From the NCBI RefSeq assembly GCF_000003605.2, contig NW_003156740.1, positions 86,834 through 123,350 of the forward strand: a stretch of DNA of 36,517 nucleotides, written 5' to 3'. This document shows positions 1 through 12,279 of the stretch, one piece after another. Each line of letters opens with the position of its first letter. Positions within the stretch are counted from its first letter, which is position 1. A program made the translations under genes and the position numbers. The notes below the pieces were generated by a model, which made no database searches, had not been told where the DNA came from, and saw only the letters and a program-made list of their open reading frames with translations. Source of the stretch: Saccoglossus kowalevskii (taxonomy: Eukaryota; Hemichordata; Enteropneusta; Harrimaniidae).

Positions 1-611
1 CCGGTTACCTAAGTGAAGGTTTTTAACCATCCAAAATACCTATCACAGAATTGTAAAAATAATTTTAGCTCAATTTAAGGGTGTAGGTAATTACTGTAGT
101 CGAAAATCTCATGGAATTTAGATAGCCTTTTTAGAAAAGATTCAAATTGTTTATTTTTTTAAAATAAATACTCGATTCATGCAAATTAGCAATATTGGTC
201 GTATTACAACTACAATAACATAAGGACAAGTCTCGTTCAATGTATTAACTGTACTGAATCGTTGTTGAGGTAAATGCTATTGTTTTACGTTTTACTTTTA
301 GTCTAAATCAAATATTTTCAAAATAAACATGTTACCATGGATATACACGATGATTCCGAACTGAAACTAAACAAATATAAGCAAATATACTGCATGATTA
401 TTGGTGGCATATTATTGTTATTACCCAAAATTATGCATTTTTAAATTTTACTGTAGATCCACACTAACTTTGTTTTTTTCCTTTACGTCAACAGAATGTG
501 TAATATTTACAAAAAAATAATATGTACATTTTTCTTTTCTTTTAAATTCAATTGGTGAACTCACAATGTATGTACACAATGTATGTATGTTAAGTGTTTA
601 GGAAAATCTGA

Positions 612-796
612 AGCTGGGTAATCGTCGCCTGGTGTATTACTCATTATTACGATTTTCACTCATCCTGCAAATTTCTAAATAAGCAAAATCCAGTTCTGTA
701 TTCTAATTATGGCCACCTACGTGTCAACATTCAACAAGGTCCGGAGAGTTCGGTTATCATGGTTTCCATTCCCATTGCAGTATTTGACCTTTTTAT
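612..796 (+). repeat. Repeat core copy 1
   Basis: Diverged copy with AAGGTCCGGAGAGTTCGGTT and CATTCCCATTGCAGTATTTG, ending in a T-run. The TGACTCA box is reduced to CACTCATC. Confidence 0.65.
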
Positions 797-2110
797 TTTT
801 TTTTCGTTGAGCGTCTTAATTTATTTTTTGAACTGGGGGTTTATTGAAATTATTGCACAGACACTAAACAAGACGTCGTTTGTTTCTGTGGCTAACTGAC
901 AGTTGTGATAAGACTGGTTGACATTAATATTGTTAATTAGGATTGACTTCATTTTAACTTTCATTTATTTTCAAACTCTTATATCTTGTTAAAATGAATT
1001 ACTGCAGAAAGAAGAACTATTAAATTTATTGTATTTATTTAAAAAAACGTTTGTCTAATTGTGTGTACAATTAGGAGGTTGCCGACAACAAATAAGTGTG
1101 TTCAATTTCATTCAATGCTTGATTTTACTATGAGTAACAATTAATCCACACATTTTGAATGTATTGTACATTCATACTTGATCTTGATATCCAACAATGA
1201 TAGCTCCTTTATTTGTGTTCAAGTACAATAGTAATTCCTTTATTGATATACGTGAAGCAATGTTTGAGACTAAATAATCCACAAGTAGACAGCAGCAACA
1301 GACTGTTGACAAATAATCTACAAGATCATAGACAGGATATGCTTATAATCAAGCTGTATTGTGCATATTGATACATCATAATAATAGTTCAGTTCTTTTC
1401 ACCATATGAAATCTCAACAATAACGATACCTTGTATTGTTAACACCCCTCCTCTATTTACTTCAATCAGTGACCTCTTAACAATGCACGTAACTCATGAC
1501 ATCATAGGGAACAAATTATATGCGCGTTGGGCTTATAGGTACAGTCAGAACAAATAAAAAAAAAATCATCGAAATAACGATTAAATGCAACCAAAATTAC
1601 ATTTTTATTTTTAAATCATAACATAATGTTATAGTACTTATTTGAGTGTGGTGTGGGTCATATTGTTTGAACTGATCGTAAAACATGTCCAGCTCCTTAC
1701 ATTTTATGTATCGTTAATTTGGCTTCACTTACAGCGAATTTAAACTGAAGGTAATTAAAATAATATCACAAACAGCATCGTCTAAGAAAATAAATTGTAC
1801 AATTGTGGCATTCATTCCATACGTTTCGATTGTTGCAGAATTTTAATTGTAATGGTTAGTATATTATATTATAGTATACAACGGAAAACAATTGACAAAA
1901 GCTTACACACTTCACCTGATAAGAAACACGACAATAGTGTTTAGATCAAAATAATATTGTTGATGTTTGTACCTCATACTGCAATATTTCACCTCAGTAT
2001 AAGGGATAAATAATACAAAACTAATAGTATGTACTGTTTCTTTTCTATTCTTTTCAATCGTTGAAATCTACATAATGCATGCAGCTGAACCGTTCGGAAC
2101 TCTGTGCACC

Positions 2111-2316
2111 GCGCCCTCATTGTCTCATTGACATTACACTCATGACTTATCCCACAAACTGCTAAATATGCAAAACTCAACCACTTTCTCACCGCGTCCA
2201 GTTCTGTGTTGTTATTATGACACATATAAGATTTACGTATTCGTTGTATTTAGTAAGGTCCGGAGGAGTTGGGTTATCACAAAGTACATGTCTTCATGTC
2301 CATCGACGTTTTGAGT
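2111..2316 (+). repeat. Repeat core copy 2
   Basis: Begins GCGCCCTCATTGTC and carries AAGGTCCGGAGGAGTTGGGT. The bZIP-like box is mutated to TGACTTA and the 3' pyrimidine-rich part is degraded. Confidence 0.7.
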
Positions 2317-3182
2317 TTCCTAGGTGAATGTCTCAAGTTACTTTTTTGGAACTGGTGGTTTATTCAAAAACGAATTATTGTGAAAGCACAACACATTGTG
2401 AAAGCACTACCCAGTACAAAATATTTCCGTTACATGAACAATTTAATGAAACCCACATTTATATGTACAATACACAACTGTATGTCTGTATACGACGTCA
2501 ACCAATACTGGAATTCTGTGCGAAATTCAAGTAATCAACGCTAGCTACTTACACGCTGCGGCTACTACGGTCCGACCGACGGGTAAAATCATATTGTCCG
2601 ATGAATATCTCCCGGTTACAAGTATTTGCATCGAACATAAGTCGGCCCAAGTAATGCAAGATAAAAAAAATGCAAGATACCTTGGTGAGCCGAAAATATC
2701 ACAATCGTTCGACCGCTCATAAATTACAGATTATACGACGAGAAAACGTAACATTGAAACAGAATTTTGTAGATTTACCTTAACGTAAGCGCAAGCGCAG
2801 TAGCCTAATATGACTGTTGAGTGTCAATATGCAAATATATCGACCGCAAAATGATTGAATCTGATTTGTTGATGGGGCTATGAGGTATAATAATATATTG
2901 TATTTTATAACACACTCTCTCATACTATTTCCTGGTTGGTCGAAACCGTGTCTCGCAGAACACAACTCACAAGCACGCGACAAGACATGTTCATAAAGTG
3001 TATTGTGGATATCGATACCTCATAATAATAAATCCGTTCTTTCTACCTTAGGAAATCTCAACAAAGACACAACTTTGTATTGCCAAGCTTCCTTTCTTTT
3101 CACTTCAATCAGTGTCTTCCGTGTAATGCACTCAACTCAGCGATGTGAACTTCGTACAATCGTAAACAACTAGTTTGAAGCC

Positions 3183-3430
3183 ACGCCCTCATCGTCTGGT
3201 TAACGCTACACTTATGACTCATCCAGTAAATTGCTGAATAAGCAAAATCACGACGACTTTCTCACCGAGTCTAGTCCTGTGTCGTTATTATGGGCACATA
3301 AAAATCGTGTGTGTCGGGTACGTTTGACAAGGTCCGGAGGAGTTGGGTTATCTCATTGTGAACGAAGGTTTACCTCTTCGATCACAGTGGTTTCCATTCC
3401 CACTCCAGCATTTGACCTATTGTTTTTTTT
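3183..3430 (+). repeat. Repeat core copy 3
   Basis: One of the fullest copies, with intact ATGACTCATCC, GCTGAATAAGCAAAATCACG, CAAGGTCCGGAGGAGTTGGG and CATTCCCACTCCAGCATTTG. A T-run follows. Its flanks match those of copy 4. Confidence 0.8.
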
Positions 3431-4470
3431 TGTCCAGTTGTACATCAGTTTATTGGAGGGAGTGCTATCGTCCGATGGCTCTATGCAAAATGTAAATGAT
3501 TTACCTGCTACCAAGCAAGAAAAGTACAACATCTGAAAGGTTGTTTCATTGCTGGCGCATAAAATATGCAATACAAGAAAGAATTTTGTTGTGAATGCTG
3601 ACTGACTTCTCGTATTTTGCTTTTCTAGTATATTTGACTTCATTTGAATGAGTCAAATAATACGTACACGGATACGTGAAAGGTAGAAACCTCTTTGAGT
3701 TAAACTAATATATTTTCAAGTTGTGCATTTTTCAAAGGTAAACCAATAAACCACAGAAATCGAAAGAAACGAATTTCTGAAACCGACATGAGCTAGATCG
3801 TCTGATCTAAACATTTAGTTGAACGTGGTGATCTGGGTGGTTGGCGATATTGTCTAAACTAACACTTAGACAATTGATTGGAATACAAATTCCACTGAAA
3901 CTTTTATTAATATGATTTTTATTATTGCCAAATAAATACAAGAGAACAAGTGAATACCACGATACAGTGTTGATTTGTGGTTTTCACTGAAGTATTTGTA
4001 TGCTTCATATCGAAATGCATGCATTTGTAACAGCTTTCATAATAATACCACAAATTTCCAGTTATATAAGCCAAGCCAACCCACATTTTTAGACATGTTT
4101 TAAAATCAAGGTGGGATAAAGTCATGAAATATGCCCAATTTTACTCTAAGTTTAATTGTATGAGTAACTAATTAATCCACGTATTTTATTATATTGTAGA
4201 TTCATTCACAAGCTGAAAGCAACAACAGACTGCTGGTAAACAGTCTATAAGATTACAGAAAACAACTGACGAGCATATTAATCAAGTTGTACTCTGCCTA
4301 TTAGTGCCACATAATAATAAACCCGTTCGTTCCACCTTAGAAAATCTCAACAAAGACAATACTTTGTATTGCCAAGCTCCCTTTTTGTTTACTTCAATCG
4401 ATGACCTCATACAATGCACACAACCAAGCGATGTAAACTTCGTACAATCGTAAATAAATAATCCGAAGCC

Positions 4471-4694
4471 ATGCTCTCATCGTCTGGTCCACGTTACTCT
4501 TATGACTCATCCTGAAAATTGCAGAATATAAAAAATCACGGAGACTTTCTCGTCGAGTCCCATACTGTGTCGCTATAACGACCACTTGAAACTTGTACGT
4601 ACCATTATATTTAACAAGGTGCGAAAGAGATGGGTTGTCTCGCGTCATTGATAACAGTGGTATCCATTCCCACTCCACAATTGACATTTTTTCT
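4471..4694 (+). repeat. Repeat core copy 4
   Basis: Contains CTCATCGTCTGG and an intact ATGACTCATCC. The central box is diverged (AAGGTGCGAAAGAGATGGGT). It ends CATTCCCACTCCACAATTG plus T-run. Confidence 0.75.
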
Positions 4695-5220
4695 TCGAGT
4701 TCCTTGCAATGACACCATACAAAATGCAATTATTTCTATGGCTAAATATGTCACGTGGTGTCAAGCTATATGTAAGTCTATGGACAGTGCACAATCTGAA
4801 ATGTTGTAGTATTAAAATATGTGAATCTTGTTAAAAAAATAAGTCACAATGTAGAGAATGAATTGTGTTGTTTTTTATTGACTGACTTCTCTGTTATTTG
4901 CGATTGCTTTTTCTTGAATATGTTTTATGCCAAATAATACATATACAAATAGTAATTGGAATAATTATTTTAAAACAACAGATCACTGACAAACAGTCTA
5001 CACAATAATGGTGTTCACATAAAAACTATATTGTTGATGCCTATAGTCCTACAGTTAAAGTGGTAAAATATGCAAAGCTAATAGTATGTAAGGCCAGGCT
5101 TCCTTTCACTCAATTCATTTCAATCGATGCCCTTTAAAGAGTGAATGCAACTAAACTCGGAACTTGCGAGACATGCACCAGTAAACAGAATATGCCCCAG
5201 TAAACACTTAGTCTGAATTC

Positions 5221-5433
5221 GCGCCCTCATCGTCAAGTTGACTATACAATCATGACTCATCATAAAAATCGCTGAATAAGCAAAATCACCACCACTTTCT
5301 CACCGTGTCCAGTTCTGTGTCGTTATGATGTCCACATAAAAGACGTACGTGTCTTATATAGTTATAAGGTCCGGAGGATTTGGGTTACCACAGAATACTT
5401 GTCTCCATTCCCATTCCAGCATTTGACCTTTTT
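5221..5433 (+). repeat. Repeat core copy 5
   Basis: Begins GCGCCCTCATCGTC. It has intact ATGACTCATC, AAGGTCCGGAGGATTTGGGT and CATTCCCATTCCAGCATTTG followed by CC and five T. Confidence 0.8.
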
Positions 5434-6466
5434 CTAGTTGAGTGTCTTCTGTTATTTTTAAAGCTAATGAATTATTGAATGAGAAATGAAATGCAAACAA
5501 CCAAACTAGTTTCCATAGTGAATTTGTTGTTGTAGTGAAGGTGAAATTGTGGTATGATGGTTGGGTATAGACGGACGTCTTTCTGTTAGTTTTGACTGAC
5601 TTTATTCGCCTTTCAATTATTCAGTATGAATCTACAACAACATTTAAAAATGCAAATGACTGAATATTAATTAATCTGTTAATCGAGAAAAATAATAATA
5701 TAAGGTCAATCTAAATGCAAAATTCGATTTCAAACACTTACCTATTTATTGTAATATCGTGTATCTAATAGTCATGCAGTAATTCCTCTGATATTCGTTT
5801 AGTTTCAGTTCAAGACACACCAGGCTAACGTATTGAAACGTATTATTAGGAATGAAACACTATGTTGTTGTCCATGTGTATTTCATTTAAGCACGGAATG
5901 TGTAATAATATATTAGACTGTTGATAATATAGAAGATACGTGGATATGCCCTCTGACGTCAAAACAGAACGTCACCTATTGTATAATTATAACTCCTTTC
6001 TTTGTAAAAACATAATATTTAAAAGTACAATATCCAATTAAGATATTTAGTTTTCATTACTTTATGTCTCCAATAATCATGCAAGATACTCTCTCATGTT
6101 CATTTAGTTTACGTTCAAATTTCGTGTGTGTATCCATGGTAATGTTGAATAGTAAAATTTATTTCAAAAATGTTCTCTTTTGACGGAAAGTAAATGTGAA
6201 ACAATCGTTTTTACAATGATTTTAGACACCGTGCGATAATCGGTTGTAATTCCATCGATATTGAAAATTGTGTGATAATTTTTTAAATATTTGTCTAAAA
6301 AATAAATAATCTGAAACTTTTCAGAATTTACTAATTATAAAGACCTAAGTGTTTCAAATAATCTAAAACTTGTTTACAATTTAAAAGTGAAATGTTTGTA
6401 TTCAACTGCGCACACAAAATAACCATACACAGTTCAAATACAGGAATGGAATAACAAATACGTTTC

Positions 6467-6616
6467 GATAACCCAACTCATCCGGGTCATGTTATTTACG
6501 ACGTACACGGATGAGTTCTATGTGGTCGTAATACCGACATGGAACTGGGCTCGATGCGAAAGGGTTCGCGATTATGCTTATTCAGTAACTGGATGAGTCA
6601 TGAGTGTAACTCCGAC
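6467..6616 (-). repeat. Repeat core copy 6, inverted
   Basis: Read on the minus strand it carries the core in order: ACTCATGACTCATCC, CTGAATAAGCATAATC, CCAGTTCCATGTCGGTAT, and finally GAGTTGGGTTATC. It lies just left of copy 7 on the opposite strand, so the two form a head-to-head inverted pair. Confidence 0.7.
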
Positions 6617-6651
6617 TAGTGTTTAGGACTCAAACAGTCTGAAGTTGCACA

Positions 6652-6877
6652 ATCGTCGTATGGTCAACGTTACAATTATGACTCATCCCGCGAAATGCTG
6701 AATAAACAAAATTGCGACGACTTTCTCGCCGAATCCAGTTCTGTGTCGTTAATATAACCACATGCATATAAGATTCATACGAACCTATTGTAGTAAACTG
6801 TGTCCGGAGGAGTTGGGTTATCTCACTGTGTTCTCATTATCATGGTTTCCATTCCCACTCCAGTATTTGAACTTTTA
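6652..6877 (+). repeat. Repeat core copy 7
   Basis: Well-preserved copy with TTATGACTCATCCCG, GCTGAATAAACAAAATTGCG, GTCCGGAGGAGTTGGGTTAT and CATTCCCACTCCAGTATTTG. Confidence 0.8.
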
Positions 6878-7118
6878 CTTATTCGAGTTGAGGGTTTGAA
6901 TTTATTTATTTATGGAAGGTCTGGAGATTGATTGAACAAAAATTATCGTAGAAGTACGGACTACGCACAGTCTAAATCGTTCCAACGGCAAACTGATAGT
7001 TGTGATAAGAATGATAAGGTGTTGCTTTGTATTGTCAAGCTCCATTTTATTTCACTACAATTTGCACCAAACTCAGCGATACGAACGCTGTAGAATTTAA
7101 GCAAATAGTCCAAAGTTT

Positions 7119-7190
7119 CGCCTTCATCGTATGACTCATGGCTCATCCCGTATAATGTAGAATAAACAAAATTGTGACCACTTTGTCGCA
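7119..7190 (+). repeat. Repeat core copy 8, truncated
   Basis: Only the 5' half of the core is present (GCCTTCATCGTATGACTCATG, then GAATAAACAAAATTGTGACC). It breaks off and joins sequence resembling 3,560-3,780. Confidence 0.6.
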
Positions 7191-7706
7191 TAAAATATGT
7201 GAGAATATAATATTTATTGTTAATACTGACTGACGTCTTCTCGTATTTTACTTTTCATTATTGACTATTTGTTAAACGAGTCAAATAATACGTATACGAA
7301 TACGAGACTTTGCAAATATAGACACTTTTGAACTAAACTAATATATATTCGAGGTGTCTAGTTTTCAAATCAAATTATGCCAATGAACCATTTGAATCGA
7401 AATAAACCCAATCGGCGACTCATTCACTCTGGTCAGAATCAAATATTTAAATTATTTTATGGAAAACTTTGGAAGGATCCCAAAGAATGGGATCATGTTT
7501 CATGTTAAAGACGTAACGGTCAATCCTATTATTGAACAACCATTTTCATGGACACTTATAACATCCCACAAAACGTTTCCATGGAAGTTCACATTTCCAT
7601 AACTTCATCCCACCTTGATTTTAAAAGATGTCTGACATTTGTGTTGGCTGGACTTATTTAACTCGAAAAATGTTGACTAAGTATGAAAGTTGTAAAATCA
7701 TTTCTT

Positions 7707-7730
7707 CATTCATTCATTCATTCATTCATT
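7707..7730 (+). repeat. (CATT)6 microsatellite
   Basis: Six perfect CATT units inside the left repeat cluster. Confidence 0.9.
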
Positions 7731-7805
7731 CACTTCAACTGACGACCTTTACACAATACACGTCACTCAACAAGCTGACCTCTGTACGAAAGTAAACACA
7801 TACAG

Positions 7806-8074
7806 GCGCCCTCATCGCCTGGTCGAAGTCACACTCATGACTCATCGCGTAAATTGCAGAATAAGCAAAATTGTGACCACTTTCTCACCGAATCCAGTTT
7901 TGGTCGTCATTATAATAACATAAAAGTCGTACCTGCCCAATATAGATATAAGGTCCGGAGGAGTTGGATTATCACAAAGTACTTGTTTCCATTCCCATTC
8001 CAGCATTTGACCTTTTTGTTGTCCGTCTATTCATTTCCATTCCAGCATTTGACCTTTTTGTTGTCCGTCTATTC
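7806..8074 (+). repeat. Repeat core copy 9 with internal 41-bp duplication
   Basis: Full core with ATGACTCATCGCG and AAGGTCCGGAGGAGTTGGAT. Its 3' end, CATTCCAGCATTTGACC plus T-run and GTTGTCCGTCTATTC, is directly duplicated at 41-bp spacing. No other copy has this. Confidence 0.8.
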
Positions 8075-8674
8075 TATGTTAGATTATCTCATGTTGTATA
8101 CAATGACTTTCAATTGAATTGTAAAATACGTCTAGCTCAATTTAAAGGCGTAGGTCGTCACTTAAGTCGCATTTTAATTATATTGTAGATCTATAGTAAA
8201 CATGTTCTTGAATTGATTGGTAAAAACGGTCCCACACGTATTTATAGAGCGAAAAAATATGATTGATATCTTACATGTTTGTAATTTTAATTGGCTTTTC
8301 CAGAAAAAGTCTTAAATTATTTAAATTTACAATTACAACCAGTAAACAACAGGATAAGTCTGGTACAACATCTGGCTAGTAGACTGTTCCATTGTTGAAA
8401 TCTGTCTATTGTTTTGCGTTTAATAATAGTACAAGGCAAATATTTTTCTTACATAAATCTCATTTTTCTTCAATACCTTACCATGGATATCGACGATAAT
8501 TTTTAACTGATACCAAACAAATATATAAGAGAGGATACAGCATGGTTATTGGAGGCAAACAAATACAAAAACTATTATTGTGTATGGTTCGACTTTATAT
8601 TCTATAATGACGGAGTATTGATTTGACAAATATAAACGATTTTATAATTTATTGTAGATCTATATTAGCTGATT

Positions 8675-8788
8675 TGTGTTGTGTCGTTATTATAACCACA
8701 TAAAAGACTACGTGACCGTTATCGTTAACAGGGTCTATAGTTGGGTTGTCACAAAATATCCATTCCCATTCCAGCACTTGACCTTTTG
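8675..8788 (+). repeat. Repeat core copy 10, truncated
   Basis: Lacks the 5' half. Starts near TGTGTCGTTATTATAACCAC and ends CATTCCCATTCCAGCACTTG plus T-run. The central box has lost the CCGGAG part. Confidence 0.65.
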
Positions 8789-9590
8789 TGACCTCTGTGC
8801 TTGGTTATCTTTATTTTTTCATTTGTAAAAACACTTTTTCATTTGAATTTAAAACAATTTCAGCTTAATTTAAGTATGTAGGTCATTACGGTGTTGAAAA
8901 AAAAAACGTTATTGATATCTCCCAGTGTGTTCAAATAGTCCTAGGCTTTCAGAAAAGTTTCAAACTAGTTATTTTTTAAAATAAAAACCTAATTTACACA
9001 TAATAACTAGGTTCGGGGGAGTTGACGTTTTGTTACCGGACCACTCTGTCATCATTATGGTAGAAAGGGTGATTGATATCTTGCATGTAATTATAATTAG
9101 CCATTTCCGAGAGTGTGAAATTATTTATTATTAATATAAACACCCGATTCATCATCCTAACGATAATCAATATCGATAGAATTACAACCAGTCACGCAAG
9201 GACAATTCTAGTAAAATCTCTGACATTCTAATGAACCATTGTTGAAATAGGTGATTGTTTCACGTTTTACATCATTTCGCCAATAATTAAATCTAATTAT
9301 TTTAAACGAATATCAAGTAAGATACTGCATGAATAATGGATGTACATTATTATAAAATGTTTACATTGAATATTGCATAAGGTTTGACTATATATTTTTA
9401 TTTATTTTTTCGATGCATTTTTAAATGATATTGTAGATCCATACTGATTTTTAACGTCAACAGCCCGAGAGATGGTAAACTTTACAAAACGAATAATATA
9501 TACATTCATGTTTCTTTTCTTTTAAATTCAATTGCTGAACTCTACACTATGTACGTTATGTGTTTATAATTCGAACATTCTGACGCTATA

Positions 9591-9803
9591 CAATCGTCGA
9601 TGTTACAATTATGACTAATCCCGGGAATTGCTGAATAAGCAAGAAATGACGACTTTCTCACCATGTCCAGTTATGTGTCGCTATTATGAACATATAAGAC
9701 TCATACACGCCCGTTATAGTTAACAAGGTCCGGAGGAGTTAGGTTATGTCATTGTGATTTCATTATCATGGTTTCCATTCCCACTCCAGTATTTGACTTT
9801 TTA
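9591..9803 (+). repeat. Repeat core copy 11
   Basis: Contains GCTGAATAAGCAAGAAATG, CAAGGTCCGGAGGAGTTAGG and CATTCCCACTCCAGTATTTG. The bZIP-like box is mutated to TGACTAA. Confidence 0.8.
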
Positions 9804-9993
9804 TTTTTTCTACTTGAGGGTCTTAATTTATTTGAGGATCTGGTGGTTTATTGAAAAAAAAGTTATGGGCTATACACACTCCAACACGTTCCTATGAATG
9901 ATAATATAATAGTTGTTATTGTCAAGCTCCCTTTTATTTGATGACCTCTTAAGAATTCGAAAGCTGTATAATCTAAGCAAATAGTACGAAGTG

Positions 9994-10217
9994 GCGCCCT
10001 CATCGTCTGACCTATGTTAAACTCATGACAAGCAAAATCACGACGACTTTCAGACCCAGTCCAGTGTTGTGTCGTTATTATGACCACATAAATCGTGTAC
10101 GTATCCTGTGTACTTTATAAGGTCCGGAGGAGTTTGGTTATCTCATTATGAACGAATATTTACCTGTTTGATCACTGTGGTTTCCATTCCCACTCCAGCA
10201 TTTCAAGTTGACCTTTT
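9994..10217 (+). repeat. Repeat core copy 12
   Basis: Rightmost copy: GCGCCCTCATCGTCTG, AAGGTCCGGAGGAGTTTGGT and CATTCCCACTCCAGCATTTC. The segment between TCATGAC and AAGCAAAATC is deleted, removing the TGACTCA box. Confidence 0.75.
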
Positions 10218-10739
10218 CCCTTTTTGTCTAGTCGAGTTTCTCAATTTATTTGAGATGGAAGGGTGTTTACTATGCGATATCCAACTCGTTCCCTGGCAAA
10301 AAAGCTATATGTAAGTTCATGGACTGTACAAATTCTGAAAGGATGTTGAACTAAAATGAGTCATTGTTATTATGTATTATCGATCAAAACATTTAACTTT
10401 TACTAAATGGGTACCCCGGTTTATCCTTACTTGTAAATAAAGCAAACAAACTTTCACGCAGATTGAAATCTATATAAATAATTTTTCCGGACATTTTAAA
10501 GTTACGTAACTTTGTGTCAGCAAATGTCTTACGAGGCGTTAGTGCCATGTGGAATTGGTACATAGTTTGATTGGCGTGAATTGAAACGTGTTTTTGTTGT
10601 GGTCTTTGGAAATATGAAAATAAAAACGTACATGCTGAAAGTTAATAGACAGATAACATAATCAACAAATATAATAAATTAATAAATACTCTTAGGACTG
10701 ATAAATATGATACATTGTAGGCAGTATTTGACAATCGTC

Positions 10740-10800
10740 ACCTAAGAAACGATTCAAACTTGGTAGACGTTTCGCCCCTCATAGCATATGAGGGCCGGAT
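10740..10800 (-). mobile_element. Short retroelement 3'-end scrap (CGAAACGTCTACC)
   Basis: On the minus strand this reads a GAGGGGCGAAACGTCTACC segment. CGAAACGTC tails are common near the 3' ends of Penelope-like and some LINE elements. A similar tail, CTCGAAACGTCTAGC, is on the minus strand near 12,330. Assignment rests on this short motif only. Confidence 0.35.
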
Positions 10801-10869
10801 GCGAGTCATCTTGTACACTATAGAAAATTAATCACGGTGGTTTATATCTAAGTACAATAGGTTTATGTA

Positions 10870-11560
10870 TTATTACAAAAAGCAAAACGAGCAAATACGC
10901 TTTCATTTAATTATATTAAGCTTAAGGTGTAACAGTGAAATACATTCACTCTCTGTTTTCATGCCAAAATATACAAAACTAGGTAACTGGTTTAAATTGT
11001 TATCATTTTTGGAATTCATGAGTGGGATAAATTTGTTGTAAGCGGGGTTAGTATCATTTATGCAGAAATGTTCTAATAAATCCGTTCTTAATATAAAATT
11101 GATTGCGTTCAACACAGTATTCACACAATCTGTGATGGGGTTGGTAGCATTTTCATATCCTTCCTTTCAATACGCATGAGAAAAACAACGTAACCTCGAT
11201 AACTCAGCTCTGAATTTGAAAACATGATAAATATTTTTCTTGACCAATTGACGACTTAAAATTCTTATAGGATTGGAGTTTGGAAAGATGCAGTGTCGTC
11301 GTACCACACTTGTTGCGCACAATCTTTAATTTTCTGTGTGAACTGCGATACTTGGCTAAATTCAACGCAAAAAAGCATAATGTTCACATTGTACACCCAA
11401 TTTGCCGATGTTACCGACACGTTGGTCGGATAATTGTTTAATATTAAATAACATTTATGAGGATATAAATGAGTATATGTTTGTAGTATATTCAGCCAGT
11501 AGCTAATGCATTTATATTTACTCTGTGCTGAATTGTTTAACAAAGTCTGAACGAAAATAT
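10870..11560 (-). mobile_element. Decayed LINE retrotransposon, C-terminal ORF2 fragment
   Basis: Two minus-strand open stretches (11,265-11,543 and 10,903-11,124) together resemble the region after the reverse transcriptase of invertebrate non-LTR retrotransposons. The first has the NNYPTNV...F.QKIKDCAQQVW arrangement (compare QRLKD..Q.W in the family). The second, in a different frame, has the C-terminal pattern PLMNSKNDNNLNQL...FVYFGMK seen at the very end of such proteins. The reverse transcriptase itself is absent and the frame is broken between the two stretches. This is a 5'-truncated dead copy. Recognition is by pattern from memory; a protein search would settle the clade. Confidence 0.6.
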
Positions 11561-12279
11561 TACACCAAGATACTTGTACTTCGGGCCAACCTTGATTTCA
11601 TGATCGCGATAATAAAATCATTTTTCGCTTTGCTTTAGATAACCACCCACACGAAAAAACACACAATTATCTGCGTTTTGTTTGGGCTTAGTGTAAGGCA
11701 GCAGTGAAAACAAAATTGCTGCAATTTATTAATTTGTCGTTGAGTGTGTACTGACTTTTTCAGAACCCATGGCCAAGTCTTCCGCGGAGCCTTGTTATTC
11801 GGCTTAATTTCCAATATACTAGTAGATTAAATTTAAATCATGAGATATATTGCCAACACATTGGTCACAATGCTCGTTGTGTAGTTTCAGGTTCCCAATT
11901 ACAGCTTTTAAAAAAGAAAATGCATTGGCACGTGAGACGGGCTTGTTCAACAACATATCAAGTAGTATGATTCTATGCATGAATGAATGAATAAATTAAA
12001 TTGTCGAAATTAAAATCGATGAACAATTTTAAACAGGAGCGGGGAACCCGGTTGGAACCCGGGGCTGGGAACTAACTAATAATTCTAAGAAGCTAATATA
12101 ATTTTATAGATCCATATTGTATAGTTATGAAAGCCAATAAACAAAGTATTGTTTTGTTTTACCCCAAAACATGTTCATATTGTTTTGTTGTTACGTCGCC
12201 TTCATAGAACTCCGAGTTCGCTGGCATTCTTTATAAAACGTTCTAATGGAATGTTATATAGAAGATAATATTTGGTAAT

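Larger units (their letters stand above)
1..10400. repeat. Cluster of diverged copies of an unknown interspersed/tandem repeat
   Basis: No convincing gene is visible here; open frames are short and unrelated to each other. The region is made of diverged copies of the same material. The core of each copy runs from a segment like GCGCCCTCATCGTCTGG, through ATGACTCATCC, GCTGAATAAGCAAAATC and CCAGTTCTGTGTCGTTAT, to AAGGTCCGGAGGAGTTGGGT and then CATTCCCACTCCAGCATTTG followed by T-rich sequence. Core starts are 0.4-1.5 kb apart, so this is not a clean satellite. Flanking parts also recur: 3,000-3,900 resembles 4,270-4,950, and 60-345 resembles parts of 8,130-8,510 and 8,870-9,330. I recognise no transposase, reverse transcriptase or known family. 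It could be a non-autonomous element that inserted repeatedly or an old segmental tandem array. Confidence 0.8.

Noticed and set aside
600-10220. Pol III-transcribed small RNA or spliced-leader genes in the left repeat
   Set aside because: A box A-like TAGTTAACAAGG and terminal T-runs occur in some copies, but box A is not kept across copies, no box B is found, and no conserved splice donor is present.
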